This document shows positions 22,666 to 36,817 of a stretch of 64,000 bases of DNA, piece after piece. The stretch's first letter is position 1, and each line of letters opens with the position of its first letter. Source of the DNA: Marchantia polymorpha subsp. ruderalis (Eukaryota; Streptophyta; Marchantiopsida; Marchantiales; Marchantiaceae); assembly GCA_037833965.1 (NCBI GenBank), contig AP031356.1, positions 7,400,501 through 7,464,500 on the forward strand, read 5' to 3'. The position numbers and the translations under genes were made by a program. The notes beneath the pieces are model-generated. The model was not told the DNA's origin and made no database searches. It was given only the letters and a program-made list of their open reading frames with translations.

Positions 22666-25593
22666 TTACAAGGCTCTAAAAATTCCTTGCCTTCTAAATA
22701 TCTTCCCAACCTTTTCTAAGTGCAACAACAGTCGCATAAGCTCTACTTCGTCACATTCTCTGTATTTCAGAGCTATCTCCAACAACGACGCCTGAAATAG
22801 ACCCACGCTGATGTTAGAAAATCACAGTCAACTACCATAGACAAAACAAAGCTCTTGTAAGGTCTATTTGAACTTGGTATGTGAATCCTGAAACGTAAGA
22901 TGTGAGGGGGCATATAAGTGGAAACATGTTTGACACGAATGGGAAGGGCCAGGATATGTGAAGAGGTTGGTGTGCTGTACGAGAAACAATCTTTCTACAT
23001 CAGCTGACGAAACGCACATGACTGACTGGCTTATATGCTTCAAGGTTGTTCAAAGGTGAATGCACAACATTCTACTATCTTGGTAACTATGTTCAGTCAC
23101 GAGGACATGACTTGAACCATCGTCGCACGTCAGGAGGTAGCATAATCACAGCAAACTTTCAAGAAGACAGAGTCAGAGGGAAACTCAAGAGCAGGACTTT
23201 TGAATTTATCTACGTCTGTCAAAACATATTACTGTAAAGCACAAACCGCGAGGCGTTGTTATGTTTATCACAAAAGACATATTGCATTGTACGGGCAGGC
23301 CTATTTCTTGACGCGGTTCCCTGTTCGTTGGATTGATTACAATAGGGAAACCCTCCGAATTTGGCACTCGGGGTTAGGGGCCTCTCTTTGCCATGATTTT
23401 CATTGTTCAATCTGCTGGTTCACTTCATTCAAATCTCAATATGGTAAGAAAATCGCATGCCTACTCCATTGACCTGAGATAACGAACACTTACCCCATCT
23501 TTCTCTAGGAGCCATTGTAACATAGCTGCTTCTGATATCTGGGTGGGAAACCTTTCATCATCCGAGCTCGGTGTTCCCCAGTCCGTTACAGGTTGGCCAT
23601 ACTCCCTTTGTGATGCTATATTCAATATAGTTTCATAAGAAAAACCACACCTCAGCATTGTCATGTACAGTCCGAAATGAACTTCAGTGACCTGGAGACA
23701 GTAGCCATATAGACGATTTAGCTCCTGAAAGTGGATTAGCCAGATAGCTCAGGCACATTATGCGAGTTTAAATCATACATTCGAACTCGCCTAGACCACC
23801 TGTGCGAAATTCAAATAATGAGGTGAAATGCTAGAGTCAACGAGTGCATAGCCGACTGGCGTAGAAACTCACACCAGAGGAGCAAAGTTTCATAAGTGGA
23901 GGCCATTCGATTGGAGCACCCTTAGCTTCAGCAACCAGCTTTTCTGTGGCTTGAATCAGTCTCTTCGAAATATCTAGAGTGAATTGCGCTTCTTTGCAGA
24001 GTTCATACCAGTCTACATAAAAGTCATTTTGAATACAACTGAATATACAGAAAAATACACCCGTTTCCGTCATATTCCGTTGTTTCTGTACATCAAAAGT
24101 AACAAACCTTTCAGTCACAACACCTCAAAAAGAAAAAGACTAATTATGTTCGGCAAGCCTATTCATGTTTCCCTGAAACGCTCCATTGTGGTCATCATTT
24201 TCTTCCCTCTAGCTGAGTAACTGTCATTCTTCACAAACAGTAATCCCTCAAGTTTTAGAAAACGGCACAATCGACCAAGACATACATTGAAAGCCAGTAG
24301 CAGCACTTACGGCAATCTTAGATATGGGAAGCCCAACTCGTTGCCAAAGGTCCCAGCATTCGCGTATCTCGGGTGGGACCGTTTCACTGTTTTCATCGAT
24401 AGTATCCGCCACTTCAAAGGATTCTTCCTGTGAGGAATCACGAATACATCTTTCAGTTCGGTATACAATGTGTGGAAGACAGATTCTTTGCTAGTAGAAC
24501 TGCACGGGTGACTGCGACCCTCATAAACCAGTGTAACAGTGTAACAAGGAGCTTTCTGTTGTTCTGATCTGCTGGCTTAAGCAACTCATCCTTCATGAGC
24601 CTAATCCACAAGTAGAGCAAGTGTAGACACGGTCTTGATCATAGTGCTGAATGCTGCCACAGGGTGTTTGCTACATGAGATCGGGTCCTGATGTGTCCCG
24701 ATATTTAATGGACCAAGTAACTCAATAAAGGTACGTAGCTGCCAGATATACTGTGATCCTGATTTGGCATAAAAAGCAGTTGATATCATGTTCAAGCACG
24801 TAGACGGGGACTAGTAATCCAGGTGAAGGAAAACTGAGCTGAAACTGCAGGTAGGCTTATTGTTCTCTCGACTGAAACAGAAATGGATGGTTCTACATCA
24901 ATCAAATCCTCTTAGTGGTAGATAGACAGAGAAGAGGAAACTCCGAGAAAGAAAAGTACATGCCAAAAGTTAATGCCTGGAAAGAACCCGAGGAGACCTT
25001 GCCTAGATACAGTTCTCCTTCCTGCTCCTCTTCGAGAATTCGCTGCTCCTCTCCTAAAATTTCTTCCTCCGAAATTTCCATGCTCTCCATGACGCAACAT
25101 ACACGCCCAACATTTCCAGACCTGCCTAGCTGCAGGATTCTAGAGTCAAAGCATGTTGATGCGTGAGACGCTGGTCGACTAACTTGAGGTTTCCGGCCGA
25201 CCCGAAAATCATGACGCGGGTGATTAGCCCTTGAGATTTCCAGATTCAGCTTGCCATATACACCTACACGAGAAAATAGAAACCCAGGATCAGACGCCAT
25301 GTTATTGATATCATTTTGGAGTCAAAGTCCTTTGTGGAGGAAAACATTTGATAAAGGCAGCAAGAAGAACATTGAGCTAAAAAAGTATGAGTACCGAGCA
25401 TCTTGATACCTTGTCTAATACCTGCTGTAAGAATTAAATCATGCATCATATGACATATGAAAGGAAGGCAACGTGAGTTCGCACCTAAAGTACGGGAACA
25501 TAGCGCATTGTCAACTTGGAACTGGAATGATGTGGTGGCGACATTGGCAACATATTGCAGCGAGCAAGTACTCTTCACTCCAAGGATCGTCAT
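22666..25593 (-). CDS. Uncharacterised multi-exon protein (about 350 aa)
   Basis: Minus-strand exons, in transcript order: 25593-25485, 25263-24998 (3' end uncertain), 24427-24311, 24085-23873 (5' end uncertain), 23724-23494, 22791-22666. Together they give 1062 bases, 353 residues plus stop. The last three introns are phase 0 with strong donors (GTAAGT, GTGAGT, GTAAGT) and CAG acceptors. The ATG at 25593 has an in-frame TGA four codons upstream. The N terminus (MTILGVKSTCSLQYV...) is followed by basic residues, then a very acidic stretch (EISEEEILGEEQRILEEEQEGE). After that come helical segments: VPPEIRECWDLWQRVGLP, ISKRLIQATEKLVAEAKG, the segment beginning MTMLRCGFSYETILNIASQ, and a C-terminal winged-helix-like end (VELMRLLLHLEKVGKIFRRQG). 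I do not recognise the family. No membrane segment or catalytic motif is visible. The donor at 24998 (AAG|GTCTCC) is poor, so a further small exon between 24997 and 24428 is possible. Confidence 0.55.
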
Positions 25594-27230
25594 TCTCGCT
25601 CAACGGTTTTGTAGTCAATGAGATACTGTTGCTTTGAGATAACAAGGTACCTCCCGAATGATCAGGCTTCAGACAGACAACATCTCAGAATGTGAAGCCT
25701 TTCCATGAGTACTCTGCAGAGAGGTGAAAGTTAATCAGCTGATGGTGCGCCATCAAAAGATTCCCAGTAAAGCCAGCACAGGTTCGGATTCTCTGAAATA
25801 CGCCTCAAGTCATCAAACAAGGATAACTTTGTGGAATCATACCACTGAATTTCGAAAACCCGTGACCTTTTGTAATGAAGATATCAGATTTTAAACAGAT
25901 TCAGGAGGAAAAAGTTAACGGACACCATGAATTGAGCAGAAAGTACCCTTAACACCACTGTTACAGGACAATAGTAGAAGTGATAGACATGAACATTCAG
26001 GTAAATGAAAAAGAACAATAGCACCACTTTTCAAAACATGCAAGCATCAAGGGCTCAGGGGGTCCAATTTCAATCCCCCGTACATGTAGAAAGAATTACA
26101 CGAATGGATCTAGAATCCGTGAACTAGTTACAGAGCCAAATGGTACAAATTCAATCAGGAGGAAGTGCATCCGAAACTAGTAGGCCCTTAAAGACAAGTT
26201 TCAAGCTAACAAAAGTTTCAATGCAATCCAAGTTCTCGTGACATATTTCAGCTCAGTATTATCTGAACCAGCCCCGTGAATTATCGAACAGAGAGCTCAC
26301 GAATTGGGGGTAAAATAAGGGGCAGGGTGGTGACGAGATCAGCCAAAAACCCCATTCATCTCATCCCTAATAGCTGTCAGCAGATACCCACCCAAAACCC
26401 CGGAACGAGCCAACCCACTCTAGAAAGACTAATGTGAACACCTCCGAATCTCACTCACGGCTCAGAAACGTCATAAAATTTCTTTCCACCAGATATCCCA
26501 ACCATTCCAGGCATCCAATTGCGGCTCGCGACCAGACATTCAATTCCATGACATGCCATTCGGCGGGGTTTATAAAACCCCGCCGAATGTCATAAACCCC
26601 TGTTTGGACGCAACCGGCTCGAACTCGACCAAGGCAAGGCAAGGCAAGCCAAAGCCAACACAATTCAACCCATGAAAGCATGAAAGCAAAGGTTCCGAAT
26701 TCTTACCAAAACGCGCGAGATTGCAAATCACACAGCACGGCGAAATCACGCGACCGAGAAACGCAGGAAATTCACCGGGCGCAGCGGAAATTCAAGGTCC
26801 GGGAGGAAGACTTGGGACGCGGAGAAGATGGAGCAAATGATTCGGGCCCTTCGGTGATTCGTCGACCATTCGATCCGTCTCGGCTGTGCAACCGCAACGA
26901 AACCCAACCTGAACCAGAGAATTGCGCACGCTGTGACGTCTCGAGGTCACGGCGCTCGACGCTCTACGCTCTACGCTCTTCGCTTTACCCAGTCGAGTGG
27001 ATAAGGCGCCGCTCGATACAGCAGCCCGACAACGGACGCCGTCCAAGAGAGACGACGTCGTCGTCGTCGTCAAAGAGAGAAGCCAGATCCACCGCCGACT
27101 TGGCGGAGCCTCTAGACGGATTCACGTGGCAATGCACAAGGCAGACTATCTTGTACAAGAACGTGGAACCCGGAGGGATCTCTTTTAGGCGCCTCCCTAT
27201 CCCTATAAACTAAAGTTCGTTTCACGCGGT
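25594..27230. other. Upstream region of the unknown minus-strand gene
   Basis: No gene supported. The GC-rich part (about 26600-27200) has overlapping low-complexity frames on both strands, including Arg/Ser-rich and CGT-repeat-driven ones (27050-27070), which I take as leader or promoter DNA. A hairpin carrying a TATA motif lies at 26557-26589. A plus-strand CTATAAAC occurs near 27202, where the sequence becomes AT-rich. A short GGCAA-type run is at about 26633-26651. Confidence 0.45.
26557..26589. repeat. Perfect 15-bp-arm hairpin around a TATA motif
   Basis: Arms CATTCGGCGGGGTTT and AAACCCCGCCGAATG flank a 3-base centre (ATA), so the middle reads TTTATAAAA, a TATA-like core readable on both strands. 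The arms are GC-rich and match at all 15 positions. It lies about 960 bases upstream of the ATG of the unknown minus-strand gene. Confidence 0.8.
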
Positions 27231-29070
27231 GGTTCTTTTCACACTGTCACTCTCTGAGTTCTTCTGTGCTAGAGGATATTTGAGATTCATCTTCGCTGCA
27301 GTCCAAGCATGTGCGCATGCATGCTCGTCAATCATCAGTGCTTTCCATTTCGGATGAGTCCATCCATCTCCATTCTTATTAATCATGAGATTGGATTTCA
27401 GTTAGATGCAAGGGTAAATATATTTAGTTGCCCATTTGAAGTAAATTTTTATAAGTAAAATGGCACAAGAGGTTGGATGTTCATCCTCTTGGGGCATTTC
27501 ACTAATGAAGTGGAGAGATTGTTGTCACTTAGTTTTAAAAATGTGCATGATTAGTTTGGGATGAAAAGTTATATCAAATTTGTTGCTTTTCATTTCTTAC
27601 ACGTTATATAGTTTTGGAATGTATATTTATTCATCCTCCTTGGCTGTACGACGACGAGTGGAAAGTCAACAATCGATGTACTCAATTAAAGTAACACATA
27701 AAACGGTGTTTATTTTCTTTATTAATCATGGAGATTTTCAAAGCTATGGCGGTCACTTCGAGAAGCTTGTAATATACCACAATATGAGATATGAGATTTT
27801 GCATATTTATTGTGTTATTATTGAATTTTGAATCTCGTTTAGGTGATGAAACATTCTTTGGTGAAATTTAAATAACATCAATCACTGTACTTGATAATTA
27901 CACATGTAAGTATTACCTGATTTAAAAATTTACAGATATAAATTTAAAACAATTTTTATTTGTAGATGCATTATCATCTACTTCTCAACATAGTGTTAGC
28001 CTCATACAAATTGCTTGATGTTATTGATGTATGACTTGATGATGTCTTCTCATAATTTGATGTTATTATTTAATATTGTGTATGAAATTAACTTTATCTT
28101 TTTATTATAAGGAATTACGGTGTCATATTATGACTTGATGAACGCAATCATGTAAGATGAGACAAAATAACAAATCATCACAATATAAAACATATAAACT
28201 TAAAATTTTCAAATTGTTTTGAACAAAACATATACATGTACTATCCTCACCTAATATAAAGTTATGATGTAAATTGCACACGTCAAATTTTTCGTGGAAC
28301 AATAAATATTGTTGATTAAATATGTCAAGATTACTAAAAAAGAAAAAGTATGATATCTTGATATTTAAGCTAATTAGTTTTCAGCTACAAGTAAAAGTGT
28401 TAATCATAACTCTACATATTTTCAAAGCCAGAGCTACAAAGAGTTGAATTGTGTGCAGTCATTGACTTTATATAATCTTTTTTCTTCCGATCTTACCGCA
28501 ACCCATCTAGAAAATGAATATTACATATCTAAGTCTTTTTCTTCAACGTAATTTGATAATTCTAATCTTAGTAAATAAAAGTAAAGAAAAGTTTTGCTCC
28601 AGATAAGATAATCATCATTTATTTAATAGCATTACACCTTTTTCACTCTTAAAGGATTGGTAACCATACGGATCTTTTGTACAAACATATACATATCACA
28701 ATCACATGTACATCATTTTTATGCTCCAGCAACGGCTGAAACCGCATGAATATTAAAAAAATATCTTGTGTGAGTTGGCTAATATTTGGGTGTACCTATA
28801 ACTTTTTATTATAATCTTCCTGATTTCAACGTAATACATCTATGAACACAAAATTGGGAAAAAAAATTCTTAATTACATGGAGGATTGTTAAAAGTTTAC
28901 TAAGAGACATATCTCTATACAACATTGTAAACCTTTCAGATCAAAATTTGCAACCAACACAAAACTTCCTCTCAGTTTTCCACTAATCGAATCAAATTCA
29001 TTTACTGGAAAACTGTAGATAACCTCACACTGAATGAATATTTACTTATATCTCTCATATGTATTTTCCA

Positions 29071-29090
29071 CCCCCCCCCCCCCCCCCCCC
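29071..29090 (+). repeat. Homopolymer of 20 C
   Basis: Twenty consecutive C residues, preceded by TTTTCCA, inside the AT-rich block. It is the only long G/C homopolymer in the window. Such runs are also prone to length errors in sequencing and assembly. Confidence 0.9.
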
Positions 29091-29651
29091 TAATTTCTCG
29101 TTCCTCATATCGACATAGCATGATGATACCAAAGATCTAGTATGGTTTAAATTCATGTTATTCTCAATTTCTCAAATCGTCTTCTTCAAATGAAACAATT
29201 CCTTAATTTTCTTCTTTTTTTAACCATTCTAGTTTTGTCTCTCGCACGTCACATTCATCCTATTAGCTTATGTTATATAAATTCACTTCCCCCATTGAGT
29301 TTCATTATTATTTAACTTGTCTTTCTTTCAAAGATCTCTTGAGTAGATTTCATACAGATATATAATCACTCGGGACTTTGATCTGCGGGAACACCACATG
29401 GATTATATTTTCAGAATTACCCTAAATGAGATATAGACAGACGGGTGGAGGAGGAATTTTTAATTGGAAGCGAAATTCATTAATCTCTCCCAAACCATAC
29501 GTTATTCTGAAAATCATGCCTAAAAACTTTATGGCAAATGAGTTGCAAAGTGAGACTTAGGTAATCTATGAACCTTCACACATCCAGCAAATTGGCGAAT
29601 TTTATTTATCAGAATATGCCAATCACTACCGAATGAAGATTTGCGCGCAGT

Positions 29652-29677
29652 GAGTTACACACATATGTGTGTAACTC
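29652..29677. repeat. 26-bp perfect palindrome
   Basis: The sequence equals its own reverse complement: a 13-base half-site, GAGTTACACACAT, followed directly by its complement with no spacer. It lies in the AT-rich block with no gene nearby. Confidence 0.8.
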
Positions 29678-30697
29678 TTAGAGATCCAAGAACTAATGAA
29701 CATGAGAATCACTCATCTTCTTCTTCATTTATCCTTTCTCTTATGACTTATGCTTTAGTGGGTAAAACTTGCAATCTTGTCACAATACGCTACATACAAC
29801 TCTCTAGGATCACAGTACAATGGCAAATATCAAAATGTTGCACAAACACCTAGACAGAAAGTGGATCCATCACCAAGTGAAAAATGCTTCATAAACATCA
29901 TATACATATTGGTCAAGTGTATAGAATGAAGTCGTTCACCGTCGCAAGCCCACCAAACTTGATGTATTGAATGATTAAAATGTGAAGTAACTCAAATGAA
30001 TATCTTATTAGACAAAAATGGACACAAATGTTCCTGTAAATAACAACCCAATTTACCTTTCCAGAGCAAATTTACTTTAGAGAGAGTAGAATAAATGTCC
30101 TAGTTCAAGAAATCGAATGTTTGAGTGGGCTGTATATAGAGTGTGCACCTGTACTCTATTGTAATGGAAAAAAGTTTAATATATTCGCTATTTGTACTTA
30201 CATTGAAAAAACTACTTGAAGGTGCATTTTTCTGAAGTACGTACGGTGATATCAATGCAAGATGCGGATAGGCAAGGTTATGGACCACAACCAAGTAGCT
30301 AAAGACCCCATTTCTCACCCTACATATGAAAAGACAGATGAAAATTAGTTGAAAATAAACTTTTGTACTCTCCAGGGGAAGTTCGCATTTCTGAAGAGCG
30401 TGCAACGTCATCAGCCTCTAAAAGGCCCTCTTATTTCATTCCAACATGATCAATTTTGTACTGAGCTACTTGTGAACTCGGTTGCAAATATACCAAGACT
30501 CAGTCTGTCGTGGTGGTGCAAGTGAACAGTGAACGAGACAAGTTTGGTGCAATTCATTCGCCGAGATTTGCAGCCACAAGCGAAAATCCAAGAAAATCAC
30601 TGAAACAGGAAGCATGGGACTGAAATTAAATTTTAGCAAGGAAAAATAATTTAATTCTGGTTTGAAACCTGGGATCCAATATTGCGGGGGAGAGACG

Positions 30698-30730
30698 ACT
30701 CATTGGGCTCAACCTTTGAACCCAATGAGT
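30698..30730. repeat. Inverted repeat, 10-bp arms
   Basis: Arms ACTCATTGGG and CCCAATGAGT match perfectly around a 13-base spacer. It is one of several hairpin-forming repeats spread through the AT-rich block. Confidence 0.6.
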
Positions 30731-32613
30731 TTGGTTTGTACCGGCAATTCATTTCAATATTATGGTACCATTCCACTAGTGATGGTCTACAATCATCGAA
30801 ATAGAAGGACTAATTTTAACCGCGATAGATCAAAATGCACGCTTTTTTTCTGACCTTTTATGATGGGTTTTAATATGGACAATTATTTGATCAGCCGCCT
30901 TAAGTTGACCTTGTACTATATATCGCCCTCCTACAAGCTTCCTACACGAGGTTAACATGGTTTTGAGGAATCCACACGTTGATAGTTTGCACATTGCAAT
31001 GCCGAGTTTTAAATGTCATTGTGTTTTCATGATAAAGTGACTGCGCTCCGAGCAGAATTCAAGATGAATAAAGAATTGTGAAGGAAAATTCCATCCCTGC
31101 AAAGTGTATCATAAAGAAAAGGTAAACTCTAAATTTGAATTTTAGGTAACAGTCTGATTGTGTCAATATTTGGATAGATATCTTTCACAACGAAGCACTA
31201 ATCCATTTATGTATTCTTTACCTTGCACCAAACCACGCTATAAATTCGATAATGTTAACAATTATATAGCTTTATTAAGATTATATATTCAAATTCTTAG
31301 TTTAATGATATTGAGTCATCACATAATATATCATAACAAAGATGTCGAAACACGACAAAACTCTACGAATAATGTGAAGACATTACTCTCTACTAGAGAG
31401 AAAAGTTGCCAAACATAGTCACCAACTGGAATATGGATGTATGGCTAGATATTACTTGGATGGTATAGTTGACTACGTAATTTGAAATGGTATCCACTTC
31501 TTTCTTAATGAAAAGCTTTAGATTTTATCATGAAAACAACTGATTGTTTAATGTATTCCACTTTTCTACATCTAATAGAGTTATGGAAATTATTTTTTCC
31601 TTATAGTTTTCTTATCGTATGCAAGATATGATCAGAAAGATCAGCTCAAACTGTCTGATATTAATTAAAAAAATTGTGAATAGTTTATATTCTTTACAAC
31701 ATTGATCTTATCTGAAACAACGCATCACTATTTTTTCCTCAACTTTATCGTTCAAGTGATTCATCGAACGTATTTACTCTCAGCTATCAATGCAGAAAAT
31801 AAAAGTAAGAAAACTAAGTTGAGAAATGTAAAAAACTTCAAATTCCCAACAAGCAACCCACCGCAGCTGAAGCTGTGCTGATTTTTCCAGACACACCAAT
31901 TGTTGTGCTCCTGGTCCTGGTAGGCGCCCACAAGGAGGCCAACGACGGCCATGTTTGTTAGTTGGACACAATATGTACTTTCCAAGTAATGACTCCAACG
32001 CTACTTGAATGGGCTATTAAAGTTAGAGCTATTTGTCATGTGCTTTTGACTTTGTGCGGCTAGCTGTTCATCTGATTCTTTTGACCCTCGGCGGGGTTTC
32101 CTCTGGCCTTCGCTCTATATTGCCAATTTATTCCACGCGCCACGCTTTCTCTTGCAACTCATCTTCACGGGCCTGACCACTGTCTGATAAACTTATAATC
32201 TTTTCGTGTACAAAATTACACAAGCTCTGAATGTCATAAAAAAAGGTCCAGATACTCACACTTTTATAATTGACGTGTGTTGTGACCGTTGGATGCGATA
32301 TACATTTGAGATTTCGTAGCCATGTACTCCACGTGCCCTGTTTCTTCATCAGATGCACGGAAATGATAAAAGCTTATAGCACGGCCATTATTTTTACAAA
32401 CAGAGATAAACATATTGAAACCTACGTTACAACAAGTTTCCTTCAACGTTGAAGTACATATAAGCTAGACTCTATCTTCTATAGCACGAATTAGGACGGT
32501 TGTATACGATCATCTATGTACACGGGGCTAATCTACTATCACATGATGAACAATATTCTAAAGCAAGAATTATTATGTTCTACAGAATTAAAGCCTACGA
32601 GAACTGATTCAGT

Positions 32614-32655
32614 AGATAAACCTATTCAGGTTAAAATTCCTGAATAGGCTTATCT
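32614..32655. repeat. Inverted repeat, 17-bp arms
   Basis: Arms AGATAAACCTATTCAGG and CCTGAATAGGCTTATCT pair at 16 of 17 positions around an 8-base spacer. Confidence 0.7.
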
Positions 32656-34657
32656 ATGAACAAAGAGATTAACAAAGAAATTTGGAAATCTCATGAAATT
32701 TCAAGCATCATTTATCAGTGTCTGAAACCATGTACTTCAGAGTTACTGCTCTCTCGGTTGGTCGGTTGCTAATAATCGTAGGTGAGTTTTCAATAGTCCC
32801 GCTTGTGGCGCCTTCAAATAACCTACATTCTGACTTTCACGTGGTTAGAAACAAAGACATTACTGAGATCTTGTTATCCGTTTGTTTACTTTAGAAACGA
32901 AGACATGAGTGAAACCGTGTTCAATTAATTGCAAAAATTGCAAATCCCAATCTATAATGAAAAACCAGGGTTCTAGAATTTCTAAAAAATATTTTGAAGA
33001 ATGTAACTTTGTAGAATATGTAAGAAGCTCGTAATTACTAAAATTTCCAGAAGTTCCAACACTGAGTTTCAAAGTACATGGTAATATTCTAAGGAATGAG
33101 CAAACGCTACCTGTTGATTATATAATCTGATGCCAAAAGGTATGGATCGAAGCTTCCTTCTGGTCTAAGAATTTTTGTTGATGAATATTATCAGATCTTC
33201 TGAGAGAAGCATATGAGTTTTTTAGACTTTGAGAATTTGTTTAGCAGAATTTACTATTTTGCATGTATAATATTGGATCAAACGTTGATTCTATTTTTAT
33301 TATATTCACTAAGTTATCTCTCACAGGGCGCCAAATAGGTTTAGGATAATCCAGATGGATATAAACTATTCAATCGTTGTATCTGCATGATTCTTGCCAT
33401 CTGGAAACAAAATGGGAAACAAAATCTGTTTAGACAGGAGATCTACATGGAGGGCTTCTTGAATTCCGCATCTCTTCGACAGATCTCCCACTATATTATC
33501 AGGTGAGCGTCATACATTCTCACAAGATTCTTCAATTCGCTGTCATACAGCTTCGTCGACCGTTACCCTTGTCACGGAATTCAGAGGTTCAACAGTCTGC
33601 GACTTGATACGCTGATTTTACTAGAGGACTTTCCGTTCTCTTCAAATGACAAACTGATTTAGCTTGTTTGTCAGTCCCGTCTAGTTTTCCGCAACATGTG
33701 AGGCTCACAAGTGTTACATTGCTCCTTTCTGTATAGAAGGGAATATGGGTCTGTGGATCATAATCTTCACAATTGGAAATTGTCATAAGGTTGAGGATGT
33801 ACCCACATCCTCAGAGGATGCCTCGGCAGAGTCCGCACTCCGTTGTAAGTTCTCAGCCTGCATGTAATATTCATGGCAATTGAACAATGTCTGCCAAAAT
33901 ATGGTATCATTGTTGCCCATTCCACTTCGTTTTATTGCCACCTGCTTTGAATTTACTTGAATGTTGGTTAGTTATTAGCCTGTTGATCTAGATTGAATAC
34001 GCGTATCGAGTGAGTATGCTGATATAGAATAGCTCCCCAATCCTGACAGAGGTCAACAATACAAACTTTTGTTGGAAATTTAGAGATTGAGAAGACAGTG
34101 AATTCGGTAAACCCTAAACCCTATTAGCTTCATATACTTCAGTACGAAATTGAATATATTATTCTGATATTCTTAAATTCCATTTATACCAAATTGAATA
34201 TCATGGGATACTTTATTATAAATATTTTGTGACATTTTTCATTTGTATAATTTTGAACGATGGTACTGGAAGCCTTGGTGCTACATATCTAGCTTGCTTT
34301 AACCTCCCCCTTAATCCGCTTTGGTTTTATTGAAATATAATTGAAATCTACAAATAACATTCTTTTAAATCAAGAAAATTGTTTAATAATTTAGTTCCTT
34401 TATGACTATCAGTTTCACATATTATGTAAGATTTGCAGAGCGAAACATTAGAACAATGTAGCCATTGAAGAGCTTACACGAATGATCCATATAGAGTGAG
34501 TTCTTCTATGGTTATCATCTCACATATGATGTGTGATTTGTTAATATTTTGCTCTGCAAATGGATGAATATACATTATGGTATGTTCATTATGTCTATTA
34601 TTGTTTTTTGATCAAATATTATGCATTTGACCTCAAATTTCATGAATTATGAACTAT

Positions 34658-34688
34658 ACTCTCGACATGAATACATCATGTCGAGAGT
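34658..34688. repeat. Inverted repeat, 13-bp arms
   Basis: Arms ACTCTCGACATGA and TCATGTCGAGAGT match perfectly around a 5-base spacer (ATACA). The arms are less AT-rich than the DNA around them. Confidence 0.7.
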
Positions 34689-36817
34689 TTAGTGGATTTT
34701 TTTATTGCAAAGCATGTGGAAAATTTACACATACATAATAATTAAATTATTCAACACAAATATGGTAATCAATCATGCTTGTGATTGTTGATTTGAACAA
34801 GAATAATGATAATTTGAGTAACTCAAATGCTTTTAGTTTACTTTAAATGGAAGTATCATTTGTAAAAGTAATTTAGATACGTTTTTTCATTTCAAATATT
34901 TTTGAAGGTAGAAAAATGAAATCTTAATAAATCATGAAAGTTATTTTATATTTTATATGTATGCAATCTATTTTATGATCTTAATTATTTTTAAATATTT
35001 TTAAACTTTTGCTCTTGATGTCTACTCTGATTCTAATTCAATTGCTATCAGAGTGAACAAATGACAAATGAATTTAAAATATCGATACATGAAAATATGA
35101 TAGTTAGCATGACAATTTATCTATAGATCTAGTACATGTTATTATCGAATCATGAATGTGAACAAGAATAAATTTGGCCTTATTGCGGTTAGTGTATTTT
35201 TTCATATGTTTAGATGAATGATCGTTTAAAAATATATATTTTACTTTATTTTTGTTGTTCATATGAGTAGCTGAATTTAGTTCTTAGTTCTTTAACATTC
35301 ACCCTTTAGGTACTACAATCTCATTAATATATCATTTATGTACTATATCGCATAAATATAAAAGTATCAAGTACAGGAATCATTATCTTTTGATAAATAT
35401 TTGTGTATGTATCTACAAACTATTTAAATGATTATATTTTGTGAATAATTCTAAGATTGTATTTCAATCATAGAATTTGTTCACATAAATCATTAACTTT
35501 ATTTCTTATGATGATGTCATTAAAAAAATGCAAAATCACAAATTTAATCTATTTATTTATGTAATGACAAATTTTATGAAAGATTAAAAATACAAGTTTC
35601 AAAAATAATAATTTTGTGCTATTATGGAAAAAAAATTTGGATTTTTTTGGGCAATAATCGGCTTGGAAATAAATAAATTAGACGTTCTTCAGATAAATTT
35701 AAATAAATAATTATTTTTTATATTTTTATATTTTTTATTTAAATTTGAAATAATTTCAGCAGTAAAATGTATGAAAAAATCTTCTAATAAAAATAGAAAT
35801 GTAAGTAATAAAAATATATCAAAATAAAATGTTTGATAATAGTTAAATCATTTTTAAACTTGTTTTGAAAGGCAGCTTAAAAAAAATAAAATTTGATTTA
35901 CATACAAATCTCAACAGACATAATATTTTCTTTTCTTTAGTTAAGATGAAGTTTGAAATTGTTTTCAGATTTATTATCAAAACAGTCAAAGCGATTTCAA
36001 TTTCTACTTCATACTTTATAAAGTGTTATAAAAAAAAGTTAAGGTTTATTTTATTTTGGTTTATTTTGGTAGATGTATTTAATAATGTTCTATCAAATAT
36101 TATATGCATAAATCAATATGAAGCTTTGTCATCATATTATGGACAATCTTTCTTTGGTAATTGATTCAAGATTTGAACAATTAAATGTATTTCCTTAAGT
36201 TTGTGAAAATTCTGAAACATTTTTAGAAGTTTGACATCAATCATTTGGACATGCCACTGAATAGATTATTGCAGTACATTATTTCTTCTGAAATTATCAC
36301 ATAATTTTATGTTGATGAATAGTCAAATAATCAATCAATTGATAACACCTTGTGATTTTATCTTTATTAAAATTCAAAATCAGTTTAAATATTAAATACT
36401 TAAATTTTATTTTAACTGAATAATAATACATGTTAAAAAATGTAATGATACATGTGCTCTATTACAAAAAAAAATTAAAAATTATATTCTAGCATTTAGC
36501 TTAATAAAATACAACGCTTGCAAAATCAAATATTTAAAATAAAATCTTTATCCAATTTTCTATTTTGGAATTATATGCAGTAATTTTTTCATTGATTGGA
36601 AAAAAAAATAACTTTTTTTCTTTCTCATTTTTCTATGTGTGTTTGTATATATATATTTTGTGCATAGTTTCACAACATATATGAAATCTACATTTATGCT
36701 TTAAAGTGCAGCTTTTGTGTTTTTTATTATTTCAAGAGTTTTCAAAAACATATTTCATGATCACAAATGTTCAAAATTGTCAAAATTATTATTCATAATT
36801 TGCACTTTGCACATTAC

